Source of the DNA: an uncultured Bacteroidales bacterium
GTDB lineage: Bacteria; Bacteroidota; Bacteroidia; Bacteroidales; Paludibacteraceae
Length of the DNA: 64,000 bases
Assembly (NCBI GenBank): GCA_902779705.1
Contig: CACZCR010000001.1
Span: 124,001 to 188,000, forward strand
Direction of reading: 5' to 3'
Both the position numbers and the translations under genes were made by a program. Within the stretch, counting starts at the first letter, position 1. Every line of letters starts with the position of its first letter. The notes beneath the pieces were generated by a model, which was not told where the DNA came from, did no database searches, and saw only the letters and a list, made by a program, of their open reading frames with translations. This document shows positions 1 through 10,400 of this stretch, in pieces.

Positions 1-1
1 C

Positions 2-634
2 CTAAAAGAACACGGTTCGACACTCGAAGAAGCACGTGCGGACCTGTTCTCTCTTTATTACATGGCTGACATGAAGTTGGTTGAATTAGGTATTTCACCC
101 GATGAAAACGCATATAAATCGCAATACTATCAACAACTGATGAACGGCGCTATGACGCAATTGGTGCGCGTAGAACTGGGCAAAAACATCGAGGAATCTC
201 ATATGCGCGATCGTGCTTTGATAGCCAACTGGGTACTTGCGCATGCAGACTCTGTTCAACCTGAGGCAGAAATCATTGTTGAGAATAACAAGCATTATCT
301 TCGCATCAATGACTATCAAGGTGTTCGCCGTCTGTTCGGTCAACTTCTAGCGATTGTGCAGGAAGTTGTCTCTACAGGAGACTACCAACGAGCATGTGAT
401 TTGGTGGAGACATATGCCGTCAAAGTGGATCCCGATTTACATCGCGAACTATTGGCGCGTTATCAGCCATTAGGCATCGCTCCGTATAAGGGATTTGTTA
501 ATCCTGTCTATACGCCGATCTTCGATGAAAACGGCAAAATTAAGGATGTAACAATCGATTATACTGAAGGCTATGTAGCTCAACACCTACGCTACTCGCA
601 CGACTATAGTCCGCTGCCTTCTATCAACAAATAA
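2..634 (+). CDS. Dipeptidyl peptidase III (peptidase M49), C-terminal part; 5' end outside window
   Basis: This is the tail of a zinc metallopeptidase that removes dipeptides from peptide N-termini. The frame is open from base 2, so the gene begins before the window. The visible protein starts LKEHGSTLEEARADLFSLYY. The EEARAD stretch matches the second M49 zinc-site motif (EECRAE/D), whose Glu completes the site begun by HExxGH; the HExxGH motif itself would lie upstream and is not visible. About 210 residues are present. The stop codon is followed directly by the aroA ATG with no gap, which suggests one transcript. Family assignment is from recalled similarity to Bacteroides M49 proteins; location (cytoplasm or periplasm) cannot be judged without the N-terminus. 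Confidence 0.85.
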   Translation, partial: LKEHGSTLEEARADLFSLYYMADMKLVELGISPDENAYKSQYYQQLMNGAMTQLVRVELGKNIEESHMRDRALIANWVLAHADSVQPEAEIIVENNKHYLRINDYQGVRRLFGQLLAIVQEVVSTGDYQRACDLVETYAVKVDPDLHRELLARYQPLGIAPYKGFVNPVYTPIFDENGKIKDVTIDYTEGYVAQHLRYSHDYSPLPSINK

Positions 635-1555
635 ATGGTGCATATACATCTGCCCATATCCAAGAGTATTGCCAATAGAGTCCTATTGTTGCAAGCTATC
701 CATAGAGATCCGCTCATGCGGGTCTCTTCGGATATGCCGGATGACGTGATTGTGCTGCATGATGCTCTTCAAAACCTATACCAGCACAAGCCGGGGACAC
801 AGCAGACTCTTTATCTGAAGAACTGTGGCACAGCACTGCGTTTCTTACAAGTGCACATAGCACGTTTTTATCCGTTGGAACCGATCTTTCTTGATGGAGA
901 TGAACGTCTCAAAGAAAGGGATGGGGCGCCTACTTCACAAACTACCTCTGCACGCATTCTTCATGGAGAAGATATTCCGGTGAAACCGAACGAATCTCCC
1001 TATATCACAATGTCACGAACGATGACGGCACACTATAAGCCGGATATGAGTGAATTTTTAGAAGCAGATTGGAGTAGCGCTGCTTTCTGGTACGAGTATA
1101 TAGCTATTCATGGAGGAGAACTCTTGTTACAAGGCTTGACTGAACATAGTTTGCAGGGTGACAAAGCTGTTGCTGATATATATTCCAAATACTTCCGAGT
1201 AGACACAGAATTTTCCGATCAAGGCGCAAGAATCTACCGATCCGCGAACAGCAAAGATTCTAATTTTGTAGACACAGTACATATTGATTTTGAAAACACA
1301 CCTGATCTGTATCCTGCAGTCGCTTTAACCTGCGAACGTATGGGTATTACACTCCAAGCAACAGGAACAGAAAGACTCCACCACAAAGAGTCTGATCGCT
1401 TAGAAGCCGTTCGCCTGCATCAGGTACGCAATGATCACCGAATGGCTTTAGCTTTGCTAATGGCCGATTATCCTATAAGTACTGAAGATCAACAATGTAT
1501 AGCAAAAAGTTATCCCATATCACTCCTGTCAGAGGCATTAACGACGATGGCTTAG
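635..1555 (+). CDS. aroA: Compact 3-phosphoshikimate 1-carboxyvinyltransferase (EPSP synthase)
   Basis: Catalyses transfer of enolpyruvate from PEP to shikimate-3-phosphate in aromatic amino acid synthesis. At 306 residues it is about 100 shorter than usual family members (roughly 400-430). Nearly all active-site signatures are still visible in order: KSIANR near residue 9, NCGTALRFL (~63-71), GDERLKER (~90), TSQ (~101, standing for SSQ), ESPYI (~118), DWSSAAFWY (~140), TPDLYPAVA (~223), HKESDRL (~252), NDHRMALAL (~266) and AKSYP near the end. The missing sequence falls mainly between GDERLKER and TSQ, and between KESDRL and DHRMA, where normal enzymes carry ~30-45 residues. No frameshift is needed to read it. 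Start ATG abuts the upstream stop. The 3' end overlaps the next gene by 61 bases. Confidence 0.85.
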   Translation: MVHIHLPISKSIANRVLLLQAIHRDPLMRVSSDMPDDVIVLHDALQNLYQHKPGTQQTLYLKNCGTALRFLQVHIARFYPLEPIFLDGDERLKERDGAPTSQTTSARILHGEDIPVKPNESPYITMSRTMTAHYKPDMSEFLEADWSSAAFWYEYIAIHGGELLLQGLTEHSLQGDKAVADIYSKYFRVDTEFSDQGARIYRSANSKDSNFVDTVHIDFENTPDLYPAVALTCERMGITLQATGTERLHHKESDRLEAVRLHQVRNDHRMALALLMADYPISTEDQQCIAKSYPISLLSEALTTMA

Positions 1556-2295
1556 GCAAAAAACATGCCCTCTCCAAGTTGATTCATGCGTCTGATACTG
1601 AGTACATTTGGATGCATGATGACGATGTGCTGTTGCCTAGTGCCGCCGCGGAGGACTATGACGTTGATCAGCTGTCTTTTGCTTCATGTGATTTGCTTAT
1701 CTTGCCATTACGAATGGTAAGTCAGTCGGATTCTCCAAGCCTCTTGGAACGCCTCCAAATTGCTGAGTATGCTGCGATACAGAATCTAACCATTTCATCG
1801 GCACAAAACGGACATCCTGTTATGTGCTCCGGAGCTAACTTGATTGCACGCCGGGAGGCATGGATAGAATGTGAGCCCGAACTCCATCCTGAAATACCAA
1901 GTGGAGACGATATGTTTCTGCTGGAAGCAATGAAGCGGCATAGTAAGGCTATCTCTGTTAGTACAAATATTGAGTATGTGGCGACCATTCGTCCGCTTAC
2001 AACGTGGCGCGCCTTGTGGCGTCAACGCACCCGATGGGCCGGCAAAGCTCCGCATTATACCGATCGGGATATTCGACGTTGCGGCGCATTAACACTCCTG
2101 CTGTTGATCATGCAGGCAATCTGTCCAATTTTATGCTTTGTTTATCTTCCTTTTGAGTGGAAGTTAATTAATCGCTATGATTTCTCGCATAATAAGCAAT
2201 TTTGTTTTTGGGACGTATTGCTGCTTTCGTTTTTCTACCCCTATTACGCATTAGCTTGTGTTTTAGGAGGAGTTCAGAGAGGCAAAACTTGGTAA
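1495..2295 (+). CDS. Glycosyltransferase family 2-like protein lacking its N-terminal third
   Basis: A membrane-associated inverting glycosyltransferase fragment or shortened enzyme. Seen: GKKHALSKLI (~22), a metal-binding HDDDV (~42), CSGANLI (~112), the acid-bearing SGDDMFLLEA (~133), RQRTRWAGK (~176; the QxxRW-type acceptor motif), and two C-terminal membrane segments (~194-212 and ~236-258). The usual first ~80-90 residues, with the nucleotide-binding first strand and VDDxS-type motif, are absent. A TGA at 1483-1485 lies in frame just upstream, so the frame cannot extend back. The first ATG sits inside aroA. Either this is a remnant created by deletion or a divergent short form; activity is doubtful without the nucleotide-binding part. 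Confidence 0.6.
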   Translation: MYSKKLSHITPVRGINDDGLGKKHALSKLIHASDTEYIWMHDDDVLLPSAAAEDYDVDQLSFASCDLLILPLRMVSQSDSPSLLERLQIAEYAAIQNLTISSAQNGHPVMCSGANLIARREAWIECEPELHPEIPSGDDMFLLEAMKRHSKAISVSTNIEYVATIRPLTTWRALWRQRTRWAGKAPHYTDRDIRRCGALTLLLLIMQAICPILCFVYLPFEWKLINRYDFSHNKQFCFWDVLLLSFFYPYYALACVLGGVQRGKTW

Positions 2296-2417
2296 TTATC
2301 TCATATGCGCATAGCGCGCAAAATGGTTGCATAATTGCATAATTATTCAAAAACAGCATTTTTTTCTTCGTTTTTGGTAAAATTTGCTAAATAAAGTGTT
2401 AAAAAGTGCAAAAAAAT

Positions 2418-2448
2418 TTGCGTATTTGCACTTTTTGTTGTATCTTTG
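2418..2448 (+). promoter_or_regulatory. Bacteroidota-type promoter of the surface-protein island
   Basis: A -33-like TTGCGTAT begins at 2418 and a -7 box TATCTTTG lies at 2441-2448, 23 nt apart start to start. This is the same spacing as in five other promoters of the window. Its position rules out translation from ATG codons upstream of about 2455 and fixes the start of the next gene at 2475. Confidence 0.75.
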
Positions 2449-2474
2449 CCCCGATTTTTCGTATTTATGTGCGT

Positions 2475-5400
2475 ATGAAGAGTAAACATTTATATATTTA
2501 TTGTGCAAAAAAGTACCTATTGGTGCTCTTTATGCTCTTGGGTGTAAAAGGCCTGATGATTGCTCAAGATAATGTGCCTGCATTGTCAGTTCCTTACACG
2601 ATGGGATTTGAAAAAGGCGACAGTGCAAAATTAGCATTGTGGCATTTGAACGATGGCGCTAATACTGCTCGATGCAAGGAACAGTGGGAAGTAGGTACGG
2701 CTGTGAAAAGTGAAGGAAAACGCTCCCTCTATATTTCTTATGACGGAGGAGAAACCTGTGCTTTTGATACGGTGTGGAATACTTCGTACGCATATTTCGA
2801 TTTTACGATTCCTTCCGGCCAGTATGAATTGTCGTTTGACTGGCGCTGTCTGGGCGGTGACGAGTCCTTCCTTTGTGCAGGAATTGGTATTGCCAAGCAG
2901 ATGACGTCGATGGATTGTAATTATGAGCGTGCCGATTTTCCGGATTACATTCAAAATTTTGCTGAGCCGGAGTATCGTGTAATGCGTGGCAGTAGCCGCT
3001 GGCAACACGCATCGGTAAATTTTGCGTCTAATGGAGTGCGAATCTACCGACTCTATTTTGCATGGAGAAATAAGAACCGTGATGCTAAGTTGGCTAATCC
3101 TATCTCGGCATGTGTTGACAATATTCAGATTACTACGCGAAACTGTGCCAAACCGGCTAATCTGGCTGCTGAAGTAGTGGGCGACTCTGTGTTGGTGACG
3201 TGGACCGGTACCAGTGCGCAATATTGCTTGGAGTACCGCCGTTATGGCCGTGAGCGTTGGTCAGTACAGACGGGCATTCGTGATGAACAGTTTGTGATTG
3301 AGGGACTGGATGAGGGTGCATATGATATCCGTGTTCGTGGTGTATGTAACGATGTAGATACCAGTGCTTATACTTATCGTACATCATTTGGCGTTTATTA
3401 TCCGGATCGTCATTGTATTAATTATGTCGACCTGCATGGTGAAGACGTAGAGGCTACGTTTGGTAATTTCAAGGACCCGTATCTTAATACCGGAGTGTAT
3501 GATACTGCTTATACCGAAGACCCGAAATACCAACGCCATGTTATCAACTGGGATCCGGATGAGTATGATCCGCGTACCAATGGTCGTTTGAAGATAGTGC
3601 CGGACGACGAAGTAGCTTCGGTGCGTCTTGGTAACTGGAACGTCGGAGCAGAAGGCGAGTCGCTGTCATTCCACTACGTAGTAGATGGAGAAAACGCATC
3701 TATCCTGTTGCTTAAGTATGCAGTGGTGTTGGAAGATCCCGGACATGGAGATGCCGACCAGCCACACTTCAATCTTGAGATCTTGGATCAATATGGCGGA
3801 TTGATTGATTATACCTGTGGTTCGGCGGATTTCTATGCCGATTCACAACGTCCCGGCTGGAATATAGCTGGTGGTGTTACATGGAAAGATTGGACAACTA
3901 TCGGTTTGAATCTTGCAGAATATGACGGCGAACGTTTGACGGTGCGTTTAACTACGCGTGATTGTAACTGGTCCGGACACTTCGGCTATGCTTATTTCAC
4001 CATGGGCTGTGCAGCAGCCAAGATTGTGAGCACCAGTTGTGGTGATGACGCCCAGATGTCGATTGCTGCTCCTAACGGATTTGCATATGAGTGGTTCGAC
4101 AAAGATAATAATCCTGTGCCGGCAAGTATGATGTCGCCGGATGGACAGACTCTTCTTATCGCGCCGTCAGATACAACTACGTATCGCTGCCACTTGACTT
4201 ATTTGGAGGAGAAGAGTTGTGGATTTGACCTCTATTCGTCATGTCTGCCTCGCTACCCGATATCCGATTTTGATTGGAAATACGAACCCGCCAATTGCCA
4301 AAACCGTGTTCGCTTTAACAATAAGAGCCACATTATGACACGCTTCAATGACGTGGTAGAGTATCATCATGATTGGAGCTGCGATGAGTTTGAGTGGAAT
4401 TTTAGTAACGGACAGGTTGGCTCTGAGCGCAATCCTGTGGTGATTTTCCCCAACGAGGGAGGTACCTTCCCTGTGACATTGGCCGCTTCCATTGCAGAAG
4501 GCCGATGTGTGGATGATACAACTATTTATATCACCATTCCGGCTATTGGCGATAAAGAAGTGCACGTAGATACTACAATCTGCGAGGGTGGATATATCGT
4601 TTTCGGTCCGCAGTTTGCCGGAGAAGAACGTGAGTATGTGAATGTTTGGAAAACCAAGGCAGGTTGTGATTCGACGGTCTATCTTAATCTGCATCTCTCG
4701 CCACAGAGCACTATGCAATTGCCTGATACAACTATATGTGCTGAAGTGCCGTTGACGATAGATGGGCAAACCTACAAATCGAAAGAGTCCGGTAAGTTCT
4801 ACCGTTTCTATAAGAATCAATATGGATGTGACTCTACGTTGTGGTGTAACGTGACAGTGCTGGATTCTATACTCCCGGTAGTAACCGTTCGTGAGATGAC
4901 CGATGCGCCTAATTCCGGAGCAATATTCATTCAAGGCGAAGGATTTGATTACTACACCGTTAATGGCGGTACACCCCAAACAACCGATTCGATTACCGGC
5001 CTTAATGGAGGCTCGTTTGTATTGGAGTTCTTTAATGACTTTGGATGCTCTGTATATCGCGAAGCTAGTGTGAGTGTATGTATGCCGGGTTGGGTGTATC
5101 AGCGTTGGGGCGATGTGTTGTCGCTTAAGAATGCAGAGGCACTGGGCGTAGATCCTGAGACGCATCAATTTGAGAACTATCAGTGGTTCAAAAACAATGA
5201 TACCATACCAGGAGCTAATCTCTCTTATCTCTATGTAGATGAGGGCTTAGATCCTAATGCGTTCTACCATTTGGAGATGACGCGAGTGGGTAGTGGGGAG
5301 AAAGTGGTGACGTGTCCGTTCAGGCCGACTGCTGTCGCTGAGCAGGCTGTTGTTTATGTCTATCCATCCCCTGTGCGCTCCGGAGGAACATTGACGATCA

Positions 5401-5576
5401 AGGTGAATGCCGAGGCTAATGCCAAGATAGTGGATATGTTTGGTAATGTAGTGCTGACGCAAGCACTGAGCGAAGGCGAGAATAGCTTGACTATCAACGC
5501 GCAAGCGGGCGTGTACGTTGTACAAGTAGTTATTGGCGGAGAAACCCGCGTATGTAGAATCAGCGTAATAGATTAA
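2475..5576 (+). CDS. T9SS-exported multidomain surface protein (cargo A)
   Basis: A 1033-residue secreted protein. Signal peptide at ~1-31 (hydrophobic LLVLFMLLGV core, ending near IAQ). Then a jelly-roll-like region, a fibronectin type III domain (~223-305), a second large beta region containing RLGNWNVGAEGE, a PKD-like domain (~630-690), two Cys repeats of the form TTIC...GCDSTV (~698-795), a repeat region to ~865, and a type A T9SS sorting domain (~960-1033: VYPSPVRSGG, KIVDMFGNVV, GVYVVQVV). The T9SS should carry it across the outer membrane and anchor or release it. No catalytic motif is recognised. It is clearly paralogous to the cargo at 7486. The start was set at 2475 because the promoter -7 box lies between it and an earlier in-frame ATG. 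Function unknown; adhesin or matrix role is inference. Confidence 0.8.
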   Translation: MKSKHLYIYCAKKYLLVLFMLLGVKGLMIAQDNVPALSVPYTMGFEKGDSAKLALWHLNDGANTARCKEQWEVGTAVKSEGKRSLYISYDGGETCAFDTVWNTSYAYFDFTIPSGQYELSFDWRCLGGDESFLCAGIGIAKQMTSMDCNYERADFPDYIQNFAEPEYRVMRGSSRWQHASVNFASNGVRIYRLYFAWRNKNRDAKLANPISACVDNIQITTRNCAKPANLAAEVVGDSVLVTWTGTSAQYCLEYRRYGRERWSVQTGIRDEQFVIEGLDEGAYDIRVRGVCNDVDTSAYTYRTSFGVYYPDRHCINYVDLHGEDVEATFGNFKDPYLNTGVYDTAYTEDPKYQRHVINWDPDEYDPRTNGRLKIVPDDEVASVRLGNWNVGAEGESLSFHYVVDGENASILLLKYAVVLEDPGHGDADQPHFNLEILDQYGGLIDYTCGSADFYADSQRPGWNIAGGVTWKDWTTIGLNLAEYDGERLTVRLTTRDCNWSGHFGYAYFTMGCAAAKIVSTSCGDDAQMSIAAPNGFAYEWFDKDNNPVPASMMSPDGQTLLIAPSDTTTYRCHLTYLEEKSCGFDLYSSCLPRYPISDFDWKYEPANCQNRVRFNNKSHIMTRFNDVVEYHHDWSCDEFEWNFSNGQVGSERNPVVIFPNEGGTFPVTLAASIAEGRCVDDTTIYITIPAIGDKEVHVDTTICEGGYIVFGPQFAGEEREYVNVWKTKAGCDSTVYLNLHLSPQSTMQLPDTTICAEVPLTIDGQTYKSKESGKFYRFYKNQYGCDSTLWCNVTVLDSILPVVTVREMTDAPNSGAIFIQGEGFDYYTVNGGTPQTTDSITGLNGGSFVLEFFNDFGCSVYREASVSVCMPGWVYQRWGDVLSLKNAEALGVDPETHQFENYQWFKNNDTIPGANLSYLYVDEGLDPNAFYHLEMTRVGSGEKVVTCPFRPTAVAEQAVVYVYPSPVRSGGTLTIKVNAEANAKIVDMFGNVVLTQALSEGENSLTINAQAGVYVVQVVIGGETRVCRISVID

Positions 5577-5589
5577 GGAGGGCAGCACA

Positions 5590-7479
5590 ATGAAGAAGAT
5601 TAGCTATTACATCATGTTGATTGCGATTCTGGTGAGCCAAGTAATGGTGGCTGCACCTAAGAAGAAATCGTATAAGAGTAAGAAACCGGCCAAGACGACT
5701 AAGACGACCAAGTCCTATAAGTCATCGTCTAAATCGTCTAAATCGTCCAAGTCCTCTAAGTCCGTATCATCTCGATCAGGTAAGAATGCCAAGAATTGGG
5801 AGGGCGCAAACCGCAATATCCACCATGTTGCCTTTTGGGGAGGTGCCGGGTACAGCGGCTTACTCAATAAGTATGATAACAATAAGTTCGTTGGAGGAGG
5901 CGGAGGCATGATAGGTGTAGGTTACGAGTATAAGTATGATCACTTTATCCTTAACTTGGGACCGGAGTTCCGTATTCTGTCTTCGATGGACAAAATCATT
6001 TTCCCGTCGTCGTACGATGTCGCTATGATGGCTGACGGATATAACCAAACCAAGCATTACACATTCTCTGATCCGTTAAAAGAGAATCATCTGGCCGGGC
6101 AAGTGATGTTGCCGGTAATGGTCGGTGGATCGTGGGATAAATGGTATTTCTTGGCCGGTGTTAAGGTGGGATATTCGTTGTTAGGATCGTATAATCAACA
6201 GGGTAAATTGACAACCTCAATCACGGATGACGCAGCTTTTGATCCTAATTGGACGGATATGCCTAATCACGGAGCCATAACCGATGCTCCCTACAAGACC
6301 TCCGGTAAGATGAACTATGGTTTGGACATAGCAGCCACAGCCGAGGTGGGACTGAATATCAATGGTTTCCTGAGCAAGGAATGGAACGATGCTAATGCTG
6401 CTCGTAATCATCCGTGGCATATGCGTGTGGCAGCATTTGTGGATTATGGTGTGAAGAACTTGGCTCAGCCTATAGAAGGCCCGATAGCCATGGCTGATGA
6501 GAATGAGATTACTACTCGTTCGCTGCAAAACTCTGACTGGTCTAATGGTAGACTGAATAGCCTGTTGGTAGGCGTGAAATTTACGGCTTTGTTGCAAATG
6601 AACAAACCGCAACCACCAAAACCACAGAAACCAATGATGACAGTTCAACTGACAGACGAACAAACCAATACAGCGATTGCTGAGGCTACAGTGGATATAA
6701 CTCCATTGGTGGGCAAGAACCCGCGTACATTGCACCGCTCTACCAACAAGCGTGGTGTAGTGGCGTCCAGAATGTCAGCGGGAACGTACCATTTGACATT
6801 GTCGCATCCTGATTATCTGTCTATGGAGCGTGATTATACGCATCAGGAATGGGATGACACATTGTCTCTTGCTTTGACACCGCGTCCGGAGTATCAGTTC
6901 TATGTGCGCGATGCAAAATCTGATTCGCTCTTGGCGTCGATAGTCACATTTGTCAATGCAAGTAACGATGCTACTATAGCAAGCATTCAAACGGATAGCA
7001 TAACAGGTTATGGTAGCCAACGTCTGCCGTTGAATACCACTGTGCGTATACATATCGAATCAGAAGGTCACTTGGCACTCACCGCTCCTGTAACAGATAT
7101 CAGCGGCCAGCAGACGTGGCGTCTGGAACCGATTGTCAAAGAGCGTGCAATCATTCTGCACAACCTCTTCTTTGCAACCAACAAGACAACGATCCTACCT
7201 GCATCGGAGCCTTCGTTGCAAGATTTGTATACGTTATTGGTTGAGAATCCGGATATCCGTATACGCATAATAGGTCACACGGATAATGTGGGTTCGGATC
7301 AGGCTAACCAACGTTTGTCTGAAGGACGTGCAGAGAGTGTACGTAAGGATTTGATTAAGCGCGGTATTAAGGCTGACCGTATCGAGGCAGAAGGTAAGGG
7401 CGAGTCCCAACCGATTGACACCAACGATACCGAGGAAGGACGCCAGAATAACCGCCGCGTAGAATTTATGATATTGTAA
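5590..7479 (+). CDS. Outer-membrane barrel with Lys/Ser tract and C-terminal OmpA domain
   Basis: A 629-residue envelope protein. Seen: signal peptide (~1-22); an extremely basic low-complexity tract (~23-65) built of KSSKSSK-type units; a beta-barrel-like region (~77-330) rich in alternating aromatic strands; two immunoglobulin-like or carboxypeptidase-regulatory-like repeats (~350-435, ~437-503); and an OmpA-type peptidoglycan-binding domain (~515-629) with GHTDNVGSDQANQRLSEGRA and NNRRVEF, which keeps the Asp and Arg that bind diaminopimelate. Its barrel resembles the 309-residue barrel encoded at 10524. It begins 13 bases after cargo A, so the two are probably cotranscribed. It likely links the outer membrane to the wall next to the exported cargo; that link is inference. 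Confidence 0.8.
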   Translation: MKKISYYIMLIAILVSQVMVAAPKKKSYKSKKPAKTTKTTKSYKSSSKSSKSSKSSKSVSSRSGKNAKNWEGANRNIHHVAFWGGAGYSGLLNKYDNNKFVGGGGGMIGVGYEYKYDHFILNLGPEFRILSSMDKIIFPSSYDVAMMADGYNQTKHYTFSDPLKENHLAGQVMLPVMVGGSWDKWYFLAGVKVGYSLLGSYNQQGKLTTSITDDAAFDPNWTDMPNHGAITDAPYKTSGKMNYGLDIAATAEVGLNINGFLSKEWNDANAARNHPWHMRVAAFVDYGVKNLAQPIEGPIAMADENEITTRSLQNSDWSNGRLNSLLVGVKFTALLQMNKPQPPKPQKPMMTVQLTDEQTNTAIAEATVDITPLVGKNPRTLHRSTNKRGVVASRMSAGTYHLTLSHPDYLSMERDYTHQEWDDTLSLALTPRPEYQFYVRDAKSDSLLASIVTFVNASNDATIASIQTDSITGYGSQRLPLNTTVRIHIESEGHLALTAPVTDISGQQTWRLEPIVKERAIILHNLFFATNKTTILPASEPSLQDLYTLLVENPDIRIRIIGHTDNVGSDQANQRLSEGRAESVRKDLIKRGIKADRIEAEGKGESQPIDTNDTEEGRQNNRRVEFMIL

Positions 7480-7485
7480 TAAACA

Positions 7486-10400
7486 TTGAAGAAGAGTTTA
7501 TACATATTACTGCTGTGCCTGCTATCGATTCCGATGGCTGCACAAGTCGTGTACCAATGTGATTTTGAGGACGAGACTGAGCGTGCTCAGTGGTTGCTCA
7601 ACGATGGTCCTCGGGCTGATCGATGCCCCAACTGGTGGTACATGGGCGCTGCTGCTAATACTACCAGAGACGGTGAGTATGGCTTGTTCATATCCAATGA
7701 CGGCGAACACGCGGATTATGATGGTACTACCAATATGTACGCTGTGGCGGTTCGCGAACTGACTCTGCCGGCAGGTGACTATACCATCTTCTTTGACTGG
7801 CTTGCCAAAGGCAAAGCAGCAAGTACCGAAGGTATATGGGTTTGTTGGGTTCCGGAAGATGTGGATACCTATACCGCAGCTGCTCTGCGTCCGGGTTGGG
7901 TAGATATGTACCGTTTGGATACTGTGTTCAATAGTACTTCTATTTGGAAACAAGGCAAACTGTCTCTCACTTCGGATGGCAAGAAACATAAATTAGCTTT
8001 TGTTTGGACTAACGCTAAGAGTAGTAGAACTGTTCCGCCGAGTGGATGTGTAGATAATATCAGTATTATTCCTAAGGAAGACGAGTGTCCTGCCCCTACT
8101 CATTTCACGCGTACGATGAATGGTACCACTATGTTGGTATCATGGGAAGGCGATGCCGATTGGTATGATGCACGCGTGTATGACTACGAGAGTGGTAAGT
8201 GGCAGTTCTTTGATCGTGTGACACTCAAGCGTATCAGCATAGATGGTCTGTCTGAAGGAATGACACAGATCTATGTTCGCTCTCATTGCGGTGAGACTGG
8301 AGTGAGCCAGTATGAGCTTTATACGCCGTTCTATTTTCTTCCCGGAAGATGTATCAACTATCTGGCATTGGATGACCCTACTCAATGTATAACTTATATA
8401 GGTACTACAGGAAATCCGCAGAGTGACCGACAATTGGTGGATTCCGGTTATAATTCCAAAGATAGTCGTCATACACTACATTATGTTCCCGGAGAGACAG
8501 ATCCGCGTACAGATAATATGTTGAAGACCAAGCCGGATGATGCTTTGGCTTCTGTCCGCTTGGGTAACTGGAATTCCGGAGCTGAGGCTGAATGTATAGA
8601 GTATATCTATACTGTGCCGGAAGGAGAAGGATCGATTCTTAAACTGCGTTATGCTATCGTGCTTAATCAACCTGTTCCTTCACATGACGAGGCTACCCAG
8701 TCCAGTTTCTCCCTGTCTATTGAGTATCGTGAGAAAGGCAAGGTACAGTGGCGCAAGATGCCAGGCGGCTGTGGTGAGGCTAAGTTCCATGTCGGTTATG
8801 GAGATCAGACGGGATGGCACGCAGTCGGAAACGGAGAAGTGATGTGGAAGGAATGGACAGAGGTGGCTGTCAATCTGCGTGATTATGCTGGTATGACTAT
8901 CAAAGTGAAATTGACCACGGCAGACTGTACAGCCGGTGGACACTATAGTTATGCGTATTATACCTTGGATTGTGAGTCATCCGAATTGTCGGGTCTAAAC
9001 TGCGGTGCGGACAATCCGACGACCTCGTTTACTGCACCTACCGGTTTTGACTATGCATGGTATTTGGCTTCTGATCCTTCTACTATCTTGTCGCATGACC
9101 AGACATTCACGATTGCGCCGATGGATACGCTGTTGTATAATGTGGATGTAATCTCCAAAACCAATGATAAATGCTATTATACCCTGGATGCTTGTGGTAT
9201 TCCACGTTATCCGGTGGCTAAAGCTGACTATAAATGGAATGGCGGTGAACATTGTGAAAATGCGGTGACGTTCTATAATCTCTCTTATATATATTATAAG
9301 AATATAGAGCGTTGGAATCAAGATCAACGTACGGATACAGTCTATACCAATAATGAAAAGGTACAGGAGACAGTATGGGACTTTGGAGATGGAGAGGTTG
9401 TTGTGTCAAATGCTGATTCTATTGTGCATGTCTATCCGGCCGGAGGTGGAACGTATCATCCAATCATTACAGCGTCTATCTCCAATGGTGCATGTACGGC
9501 ATCTAAGGTCGTGGCGGATTTGAACTTGCCGGATGTATCCACAGATGAACAAGAGATACACTTGTCCAAAGGATCGATGTATCATGGTAAGGTGTATTGG
9601 GAACCGTTTGAGTTTGACGACATAAGCATTGAGGATGGTTGTGAGATACTGACACACGTATATATACACGAGACACAGTTTACTATAGATACCACTTTCT
9701 GTGAAGGAGGCTACTTCCAGTTGGGTGATCAGCGCATCACGTCTTCCGGTACCTACAAAGCTAATTTGAAGAGTGTACAATGGCCTCAAGTGGATAGTAT
9801 AGTGACTCTACACTTGGATGTAGAGCCGACGTTGATGATAGCATTGGCAGATACGATTACAATATGCGGAGACCAGACATCCGTATTGTTCCCTATCCAA
9901 GTGGTACAAGGAGTAATGGATAGTGTACAGGTGGTATTCTCCAATGAAGCTGTAGCAGCAGGATTTGATACGACGTATCAATTTGGCAATAATGAAGATA
10001 TCCGGTTTGATCTGCCTGTATCCATAGAGCCGGGCTACTATAGAGCAAACTTAAAGTTAGGAACTCCTCGTTGTCCGACACCGGATGTACCGGTAGTGGT
10101 GCAGGTTAGTTACCCATCGACGATTATTGCACAGAAAGATGGTATTATTGCTCTGCTGAACGATAGTTTGAATGGTGGATATCAATTCAGTGCATATAAA
10201 TGGTACCGTAATGGCGAACTGATATCCGGTGCTAACGAATCGTACTTGATTGTAGGCGACGGTGATCTGGGAGCGCAATATACGGCAGTGGTAACGCGTC
10301 TTTCGGATGGCGTGACGGTAAGTATTTGTCCGATATTCTATGACGCAGCCCAAGGCTTGGATGAGATAGTAGCGGATGATGGACCATGGATGCTGTTGGA

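Noticed and set aside
2406-2474. Longer N-terminus for cargo A from an ATG at 2406
   Set aside because: The -7 box at 2441-2448 lies inside it, and the extension would bury the signal peptide behind 23 extra residues.
7486-7488. Frameshift or missing start for cargo B because no ATG is present
   Set aside because: A TTG at the right place gives a full signal peptide 7 bases after the upstream stop, so an alternative start explains it.
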